From NCBI GenBank assembly GCA_023419995.1, contig JAEZXF010000035.1, forward strand, positions 1 to 8,790: a stretch of 8,790 bases of DNA, read 5' to 3'. This DNA is from Pseudomonadota bacterium (lineage in GTDB: Bacteria; Pseudomonadota; Alphaproteobacteria; Rhizobiales; Rhizobiaceae). The notes under the pieces are model-generated. The model worked only from the letters and a program-made list of their open reading frames with translations. It did no database searches and had not been told where the DNA came from. The translations under genes and the position numbers were made by a program. This document shows positions 5,185-8,790 of the stretch, piece by piece. Numbering within the stretch: position 1 is the first letter of the stretch; the number at the start of each line of letters is the position of its first letter.

Positions 5185-5993
5185 CAGGCGAGCCCTTCGC
5201 GGATCTCGCGCACTGCGCCGACGATCTGCCGGCGCAGCAGCAGGATCACCACCAGCACGGCGACGAGGACCGCACCGCCGGCGAGGATCGCCTGCCAGTC
5301 CATTCCGGCGAGCCAGCCGAGCCCGAGACCGCCCGAACCGACGACGCCGGTGAGCCACTGCCAGCGGGAGGACTTCTGCTCGACCTGCTGCTCGACGGCC
5401 GGCGGCACAACCGGCTTCTCGACGGGAACGGGGATTTCCTTGACGACTTCTTTCACGTCGGCCGGATACCCGACCATCAGCAGAGCGTCGCGCCGCACGT
5501 CAGAGACGCGACGATCCCATCCCTTGCCGAACGTATCCCACAGCCGCTTGCCGCCGCTGGTGATGCGCTTGAGGAAGGCAAGGCGAGCGTCGCACAGCCC
5601 GTTGACGATGTCTCTGGCATCCCTGGTCTTTGCGGCGGCGATCGTCTTCGGCCCGACCCTGCCGTCCTGCTCGACGCCGAGGATGGCCTGAAGGTACTTG
5701 GCTGCCCTAGCAGGCCCGCTGTTGACGGCGAAGTCGAACACCGCATAGTCGATGCCGGAGGGTAGAGCCTGCGCGTTCACCGCAGCCCAATAGTGGCGGT
5801 AGTAGACCGTCGCGACCTGCTCGTCGGTGATCGCCTTCAACTCGGCGACGGTGCCATTCGGCTTCACGTAGGCCCGGAAGGTTGCGAGCGCGACGCCCTT
5901 GTTGGTGGCCCCGCCCGGATCGTCCGGATGATGGACGAAGCCGCCCTCATGCATCAGGACAAGCGGGAGCGCCCGCGCGAAGTTGCGGTCCAT
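5184..5993 (-). CDS. Phage endolysin, GH108 N-acetylmuramidase with C-terminal membrane segment
   Basis: A 269-aa protein that should cut the glycan strands of peptidoglycan at host lysis. The GH108 domain is at about residues 6-90, with the catalytic Glu in HEGG (E16) and the following HHPDDPGGATNKGV. A PG_binding_3-type domain is at about 92-165 (NSGPARAAKYLQAILGVEQDGRVGPKTI). A Pro/Val/Glu linker (about 180-207) leads to a hydrophobic C-terminus with one or two membrane segments (about 214-230 and 236-254) and a basic tail. The ATG at 5993 has AAGGAG eight bases upstream. It is the first gene of the lysis operon. The C-terminal membrane part is unusual for a soluble endolysin and suggests anchoring, or a holin-like part fused to the enzyme. 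Confidence 0.92.
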   Translation of the reverse strand: MDRNFARALPLVLMHEGGFVHHPDDPGGATNKGVALATFRAYVKPNGTVAELKAITDEQVATVYYRHYWAAVNAQALPSGIDYAVFDFAVNSGPARAAKYLQAILGVEQDGRVGPKTIAAAKTRDARDIVNGLCDARLAFLKRITSGGKRLWDTFGKGWDRRVSDVRRDALLMVGYPADVKEVVKEIPVPVEKPVVPPAVEQQVEQKSSRWQWLTGVVGSGGLGLGWLAGMDWQAILAGGAVLVAVLVVILLLRRQIVGAVREIREGLA

Positions 5994-6072
5994 AGGTATC
6001 TCCTTCCCCGGCAGGGCCGTGGCTGGTTGGTGATGATTGATCGGGAGGTCGGCCGTTGCCGGCCTGTTTTGA

Positions 6073-6166
6073 CGCCCTAGGTTTTAGGGCGGGCGGAATT
6101 CGAGACGCCGCCCTACCGGCGCGCCGCGGCTGTTCTCTCCTGGCTCAGGTCCGGCGGCGCGCCGGT
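6073..6166. repeat. Cluster of three consecutive hairpins
   Basis: First, cgcccta (6073-6079) with tagggcg (6085-6091). Second, gggcgg (6091-6096) with ccgccc (6108-6113). Third, a perfect 13-bp stem accggcgcgccgc (6115-6127) with gcggcgcgccggt (6154-6166) and a 26-base loop. They could fold in the endolysin operon's leader (minus strand) or in a plus-strand RNA ending at 6291. The first two share base 6091 and cannot both form in full. Confidence 0.55.
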
Positions 6167-6260
6167 TCTGTTGCGTGTGCCCAGCCAAAAGGAACAAAAG
6201 CCCGAGGCGATGGTTTTGCTGTCAGGCGTATCCCCTTGCGCCTACCCCCCCGCACCTACT

Positions 6261-6291
6261 GAAGGCCGGACGCGCACCCGGCCTTCTTTTT
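6261..6291 (+). terminator. Intrinsic terminator without an upstream gene
   Basis: A perfect 9-bp stem gaaggccgg (6261-6269) with ccggccttc (6278-6286), 8-base loop, then TTTTT (6287-6291). This is a textbook plus-strand Rho-independent terminator. No plus-strand gene precedes it (the genes to the left are on the minus strand), so it should end a non-coding RNA, or stop plus-strand transcription running into the region. Confidence 0.8.
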
Positions 6292-6369
6292 ATGCGGGGA
6301 CGCCACGCGGAACGGAACAACTTCGACGTCAGCAGGTTAGAGCGGCAGGCAGGGAGAGCGTCCTGCCAT

Positions 6370-6421
6370 GGCTGGCCACCCGGGTTCCAAGCCCCCCGCT
6401 TTTCTCCTCGGGTGGCCAGCC
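6370..6421. repeat. Perfect 13-bp inverted repeat with 26-base loop
   Basis: ggctggccacccg (6370-6382) and cgggtggccagcc (6409-6421). There is no T-run on either side, so it is not a terminator. Its stem and loop lengths equal those of the hairpin at 6115-6166 although the sequences differ. Confidence 0.6.
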
Positions 6422-6519
6422 CCCGCAAGCCACCAGACCTTGCGACGAACTTGCCCGCAAAGGGGTTGACCTGGGTCTTCTGGCCGCACCTCCCAAACGG
6501 TACTGGTTCGTTCTGTGAA

Positions 6520-6630
6520 ATGCGTGTAGAGCACCTATATCTCTTGCAAGAGAGGTAGGGGCGTGGAAACCCCTTCAGGTGGCGGTCGCGACCGCATCTC
6601 CAACACCCCAGCTCATGCTGGGGTGTTTTT
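6520..6630 (+). ncRNA. Candidate small RNA or attenuated leader ending at a terminator
   Basis: The stretch before the terminator at 6602-6630 folds into successive hairpins: ctatatctctt/aagagaggtag (about 6535-6558, loop gc, one mismatch), gggg/aaacccc at 6559-6574, and the 14-base palindrome gcggtcgcgaccgc at about 6582-6595. None is part of a convincing coding frame. No consensus promoter was found: TTGACC at 6466 has no good -10 at 17 bases. The 5' end is therefore a guess. It could be an independent sRNA or the terminated leader of the gene at 6743. It matches no RNA family I recognise. Confidence 0.35.
6602..6630 (+). terminator. Strong intrinsic terminator upstream of the Wzz-like gene
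   Basis: A perfect 11-bp stem aacaccccagc (6602-6612) with gctggggtgtt (6617-6627), loop tcat, ending in a run of seven T with the last stem bases (6624 is G; T-run 6626-6630). It lies only about 110 bases before the next gene, so it is either the end of a small RNA or an attenuator controlling that gene. Confidence 0.85.
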
Positions 6631-6632
6631 CT

Positions 6633-6733
6633 CCGTTCTGGTCGGGGAGGCCCGTGCGTATGTCCAGGGTCTCATCCTAAAGGCACAGGCGGTCCTCACC
6701 TGAAGGACTTTCCAACTCCCCGATCCAGAACGG
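6633..6733 (+). promoter_or_regulatory. Long inverted repeat in the leader of the Wzz-like gene
   Basis: ccgttctggtcggggag (6633-6649) and ctccccgatccagaacgg (6716-6733) are inverted copies over 17 bp with one bulged base, separated by 66 bases. The right arm ends inside the G-run (6732-6737) that would serve as ribosome binding site for the ATG at 6743. A competing local hairpin ccccg (6718-6722) with cgggg (6731-6735) would hide that G-run. The two folds exclude each other, which suggests control of translation (inferred). Confidence 0.5.
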
Positions 6734-6742
6734 GGGGCACAC

Positions 6743-7354
6743 ATGACAGTTCAGCCGGTTGACGATCGCGAGATAGCGCTCACGGATATCGTTGCCACCG
6801 TGTGGCGGCATCGCGTGTGGATGTTCTATTCGGCCCTCGCTGGCGCTGTGCTCGCTGCGCTCGTTTGGCTCGTCGTACCAGTCATAGGCGGCACGACCTA
6901 CAGGCTCTCCGTCTACCCTGACGGCGCTCCGATATACTCCACGGACGCAATCAGGACGCAACTTGTCGCCGCGCTGGAACAAGCGGGATACTCGCCGAAA
7001 ATTGCCCGCGACAATACGATAACCATCGACCTCTCCGGCGCAGTCGAGGGGTCGCAGATCTACGCAATCGCGCTGACACTCTCGACCAACATCCACGCCT
7101 CCGTTCGGCGTGCCGCCGAGCAAGGCGGTGCCGACTGCGGAGAACTCTGCGTTCGCCTCACGGCATGGGCGGATGCTCATGATGCCGAGATGTTCAACCT
7201 GATCTCAGTATCTGCGGCACCTCGCGTCGTGGATCGCCGCGCGCCGCTGGCATTCCTCGCCTTCGCTGGCGCGGTAGGCGGCACGATCTTCTTCATCCTG
7301 ATCACACCGCTGTTTCGACACCTGCGCGATGTGGATGGTAAAGGCAGCCAGTGA
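6743..7354 (+). CDS. Short Wzz-like two-TM protein (polysaccharide chain-length regulator type)
   Basis: A 203-aa protein. After a short cytoplasmic start (DDREIALTDIVATVWRHR) comes membrane segment 1 at about residues 27-47 (MFYSALAGAVLAALVWLVVP). A periplasmic domain of about 120 residues contains a C-x3-C pair (DCGELC, near 132-136). Membrane segment 2 is at about 168-190 (PLAFLAFAGAVGGTIFFILITPLF), with a short cytoplasmic tail. This N-in, TM-periplasm-TM layout and the opening sequence resemble Wzz/polysaccharide co-polymerases, which set O-antigen or exopolysaccharide length. It is much shorter than the usual 300 or more residues. In a phage-like context it could alter surface polysaccharide, but that is inference. 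It ends in a GTGA overlap with the next gene. Confidence 0.7.
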   Translation: MTVQPVDDREIALTDIVATVWRHRVWMFYSALAGAVLAALVWLVVPVIGGTTYRLSVYPDGAPIYSTDAIRTQLVAALEQAGYSPKIARDNTITIDLSGAVEGSQIYAIALTLSTNIHASVRRAAEQGGADCGELCVRLTAWADAHDAEMFNLISVSAAPRVVDRRAPLAFLAFAGAVGGTIFFILITPLFRHLRDVDGKGSQ

Positions 7355-7551
7355 TTATGCGGCTCACTGTTCTGATGCATTTCGTCATGTGTTGGGCGCT
7401 GCGCCGGCCTCCCTATGCCTGGCATCTCGTGACGTCCTCAAATGGCACGGCAGTTATGCGGCGACTCCTGAGCGTTCGGGACGGTTGGGAGTACCGCGAT
7501 CTCACGCCCTTCGAAGTAGACAAGTTCGTCCGTCTGAAAAAATCAAAGTAA
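7351..7551 (+). CDS. Small protein, paralogue of the 56-aa protein at 7947
   Basis: A 66-aa protein of no known family. The GTG at 7351 overlaps the upstream TGA (GTGA), and AAGG lies six bases before it, so it is preferred to the ATG at 7357. The N-terminus (MIMRLTVLMHFVMCWAL) is hydrophobic. The rest contains PPYAWHLV, MRRLLSVRDGWEYRDLT and a basic tail. This core matches the 56-aa protein encoded at 7947-8117 (P-[YF]-x-W-H-x-V, then M-R-R-L-x-S-x-[RK]-D-x-W-E-[YF]-R-[DE]-[LM]-T). Conservation between two diverged copies supports a real gene. It is translationally coupled to the Wzz-like protein. Confidence 0.65.
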   Translation: MIMRLTVLMHFVMCWALRRPPYAWHLVTSSNGTAVMRRLLSVRDGWEYRDLTPFEVDKFVRLKKSK

Positions 7552-7587
7552 TCGGCGGGCGGGCGGGTCGAGTTACGGGAAGCGCAC

Positions 7588-7770
7588 ATGACCTATCGGC
7601 CGCGGTGGACCGCCTTGACCTTCACAGTCGTTACGCTGTGGGTCGTCGGCGTGTACGCTTGGCTCCATCGCCCTGATCCGCGCGACCCAATTGCCGAGTT
7701 CGGCCCGAACCCGACTCTGGCGGAATGCCTCGTGATCTCAGACAGCCGGCGCTTTCACCCATCCTGCTAG
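7588..7770 (+). CDS. Small single-TM protein of unknown function
   Basis: A 60-aa protein. A basic start (MTYRPRW) is followed by a membrane segment at about residues 8-26 (TALTFTVVTLWVVGVYAWL), then a short polar tail (RPDPRDPIAEFGPNPTLAECLV...). It is probably an inner-membrane protein with its tail outside the cytoplasm. The ATG at 7588 has GGGAAG upstream at fair spacing. It follows the 66-aa gene by 36 bases and may share its transcript. No family is recognised. The last 33 bases overlap a possible gene on the other strand. Confidence 0.55.
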   Translation: MTYRPRWTALTFTVVTLWVVGVYAWLHRPDPRDPIAEFGPNPTLAECLVISDSRRFHPSC

Positions 7771-7923
7771 CTCAGCAACGACTGCATCACCGTTTGGGCG
7801 CGCGAGGCAGGCATCCTCGCGGGCTAGACTATACTCGACGCAGAATACCATTTGGTAGTCGGGAGTTATCCTAACTTCCTGTAGCTTCCGCCTATATTCT
7901 GGCGGGGGCCAAAATGTTTGCAT
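7738..7923 (-). CDS. Possible small unknown protein, convergent with its neighbour
   Basis: A 61-aa open frame from ATG 7923 (a TTG two codons earlier is the alternative). The composition looks protein-like (YSLAREDACLARPNGDAVVAELAGWVK). There is no clear ribosome binding site upstream and no family match. It overlaps the 3' end of the 60-aa gene by 33 bases on the opposite strand. No competing gene on the plus strand covers 7771-7946. Kept at low confidence. Confidence 0.35.
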   Translation of the reverse strand: MQTFWPPPEYRRKLQEVRITPDYQMVFCVEYSLAREDACLARPNGDAVVAELAGWVKAPAV

Positions 7924-7946
7924 AAGCAAATATCATCATCGAGCGA

Positions 7947-8117
7947 ATGCTGTTCGCCGTGCTTCGTCATTCGCCGTTTGAGTGGCACCCTGTACGTTTC
8001 GGCCGTGATGGAGAGCCCGCCATGAGGCGGTTGGTTTCTAGCAAGGATTTCTGGGAGTTCCGCGAGATGACTGACGCGGAGCGCGAGGAATATGTCGCGT
8101 GGTGGTCGATCAAATAG
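7947..8117 (+). CDS. 56-aa paralogue of the 66-aa protein at 7351
   Basis: The frame from ATG 7947 to TAG 8115-8117 encodes 56 aa, short enough to be missed by length cut-offs. The protein contains RHSPFEWHPVRFGRDG, MRRLVSSKDFWEFREMT and DAEREEYVAWW. It aligns with the 66-aa protein over about 45 residues with the same spacing, apart from one residue, and with conservative changes (Y/F, D/E, R/K), which is strong evidence that both are real. It lacks the hydrophobic N-terminus of the other copy. Ribosome binding site weak (GAG six bases or less before the ATG); a stop codon 24 bases upstream rules out a much longer start. Function unknown. Confidence 0.6.
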   Translation: MLFAVLRHSPFEWHPVRFGRDGEPAMRRLVSSKDFWEFREMTDAEREEYVAWWSIK

Positions 8118-8200
8118 TTGAGATCAGACCTCGATCACGTCCATCGTGCTACGAGCCAAGAGTTCCGTCGTGCTGCACGGGTAATTATCGTGACTGATAG

Positions 8201-8311
8201 GTGATGGTTGTTGGGCAGCGTGCTTGCGAGGGGATGCCAGCGCTTGCTATGCAAGAGATCGCAGGTCATTCATCTATTCAGGTAGCGCCGCAGGAAACAT
8301 GCATGCTCCAT
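8201..8311 (+). pseudogene. Remnant of a tyrosine recombinase (phage integrase) C-terminus
   Basis: Translation from 8204 gives EGMPALAMQEIAGHSSIQV, closely like the conserved end of phage integrases around the catalytic GH box (RG-P---IQELAGHSSI-). In intact enzymes this is followed by T-x-R-Y-M-H, with the nucleophilic Tyr. Here that part is lost in frame, but shifting frame gives an M-H at 8298-8303 close to the expected place, as if a small insertion broke the frame. No H-x-L-R-H box is seen upstream. It looks like a decayed fragment of a mobile-element integrase. Resemblance by eye only. Confidence 0.4.
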
Positions 8312-8728
8312 TTTCTACTCAGCGACGTCCCCACTGAACGTTTCACGTCCATTTCCCATGCGACGTTTGAACTGGGATGCCGCCTGAACACGCGGTTCAC
8401 GATCCACCGGTCGGCTTCAACACTGCCGAGCGGCCAACCTGTGGTGTGCTATGGCGACGGAGACTTCTCTGGAGTCTCCATCTCTCCATCCACCGATCCT
8501 AGCGGGCCGGTGATGGAGGATGGGCGGTGGCTCTATGCTTGCGTCGGCACCCCAAGGGATATCATTCGAGGCACGGCCGACCTGCTCGATTTTCGTCACG
8601 AGTTGTCATCTCATGTGGCTCGCGACCAGATGGGAAGGATATCCCCCTCTCAGAATCCACTCGCTCGGTGGTTGCGGGAGCCGCTTATTGAAAACTGTCC
8701 CCCGTCAGCACCCATGGCACAGATTTGA
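8303..8728 (+). CDS. Unknown 141-aa protein
   Basis: The open frame extends up to GTG 8201, but the upstream part is the integrase-like remnant. ATG 8303 has AGGA seven bases before it and is preferred. The protein shows no signal peptide, membrane segment or motif I recognise. It includes LHFLLSDVPTERFTSIS, GDGDFSGVSISPS, and a helical part near the end (DIIRGTADLLDFRHELSSHV). Codon use is less GC-biased than in tig or radC, in line with acquired DNA. The last dozen codons (ENCPPSAP...) may derive from an insertion sequence starting near 8695, in which case the gene is truncated. Confidence 0.5.
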   Translation: MLHFLLSDVPTERFTSISHATFELGCRLNTRFTIHRSASTLPSGQPVVCYGDGDFSGVSISPSTDPSGPVMEDGRWLYACVGTPRDIIRGTADLLDFRHELSSHVARDQMGRISPSQNPLARWLREPLIENCPPSAPMAQI

Positions 8729-8739
8729 GGTTGTGATTT

Positions 8740-8790
8740 AAGGAGGATTTGGGCTTCGTCGTAGTGACGAAGGAACGAAGATGAAGCCCA
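8740..8790 (+). other. Start of a further gene at the window edge, with a possible leader peptide
   Basis: A strong ribosome binding site AAGGAGG (8740-8746) precedes TTG 8749, which opens an 11-codon frame (LGFVVVTKERR) ending in TGA 8782-8784. That stop overlaps an ATG at 8781 (ATGA), from which a gene beginning M-K-P would leave the window. The 7-bp dyad cttcgtc/gacgaag (8754-8772) and the 8-bp tgggcttc/gaagccca pair (8750-8757, 8783-8790) lie here. The layout suits the start of a transposase gene near an insertion-sequence end, but too little is visible. Confidence 0.3.

Larger units (their letters stand above)
5994..6742. other. Long gene-free, hairpin-rich region
   Basis: About 750 bases without a convincing gene. 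The open frames at 6171-6558 on the plus strand run across two hairpins and a terminator and look non-protein-like. The region holds the minus-strand leader of the endolysin operon, several strong inverted repeats, two plus-strand terminators and the structured leader of the Wzz-like gene, listed separately. The presence of plus-strand terminators with no plus-strand gene in front of them points to non-coding transcripts. Confidence 0.6.

Noticed and set aside
4825..5691. Plus-strand 288-codon open frame opposite the lysis genes
   Set aside because: It is antisense to the endolysin and spanin genes, which have clear domains; the translation is Ser/Arg/Pro-rich shadow sequence.
6320..6395. tRNA-like words (ggttagagcgg, gggttccaagccc)
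   Set aside because: No acceptor stem, anticodon arm or CCA end can be drawn, and part of the supposed T arm belongs to the 6370-6421 inverted repeat.
6171..6558. Two overlapping plus-strand open frames in the hairpin-rich region
   Set aside because: They run across a perfect terminator and a 13-bp inverted repeat, have no ribosome binding site or motif, and are Pro/Arg-rich.
8520..8741. 73-codon plus-strand open frame near the right end
   Set aside because: It lies out of frame inside the better-supported 8303-8728 ORF and has no ribosome binding site or recognisable sequence.

Overview
The window looks like the edge of a chromosomal housekeeping block followed by an accessory, prophage-like region in an alphaproteobacterium, most likely Hyphomicrobiales (Mesorhizobium/Phyllobacteriaceae-like). 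The reasons are the GC-rich codon use, a radC next to tig, a double-hairpin intergenic repeat of the rhizobial RIME-like sort, and a GAAC-N7-GAAC LexA box of the alphaproteobacterial type. The genus is inference.

Layout. Bases 1-2365 are core: the 3' part of radC (+), a mosaic palindromic repeat, a terminator, and trigger factor tig (-). From about 2700 the DNA becomes accessory. A promoter with a LexA box overlapping its -10 precedes three small unknown genes (2823-3724). A second promoter carrying an inverted-repeat operator (3739-3787) precedes a translationally coupled pair: an unknown 81-aa protein and a 123-aa helix-turn-helix protein that resembles Aca2-type regulators. This is the layout of an anti-CRISPR operon (acr then aca) and is the most interesting part of the window. 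A convergent minus-strand phage lysis cassette follows (5993 down to 4573): a GH108 endolysin with a C-terminal membrane segment, an Rz-like inner-membrane spanin, an overlapping Rz1-like lipoprotein and a small membrane protein that may be a holin or accessory. Its stop/start overlaps imply translational coupling.

Bases 5994-6742 hold no convincing gene. They contain several strong hairpins and two good plus-strand intrinsic terminators, so one or two small RNAs or attenuated leaders are likely. A long inverted repeat then leads into a 203-aa two-TM protein like a short Wzz chain-length regulator, coupled to a 66-aa protein. A 60-aa single-TM protein and a 56-aa paralogue of the 66-aa protein (7947-8117) follow. 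Bases 8201-8311 look like the decayed C-terminus of a tyrosine recombinase. An unknown 141-aa ORF follows, and a possible insertion-sequence or new gene start lies at the right edge.

No capsid, tail, portal or terminase genes are present, so this is either a prophage remnant or one end of a larger element. Functions are assigned by recognising motifs by eye; no database search was possible.
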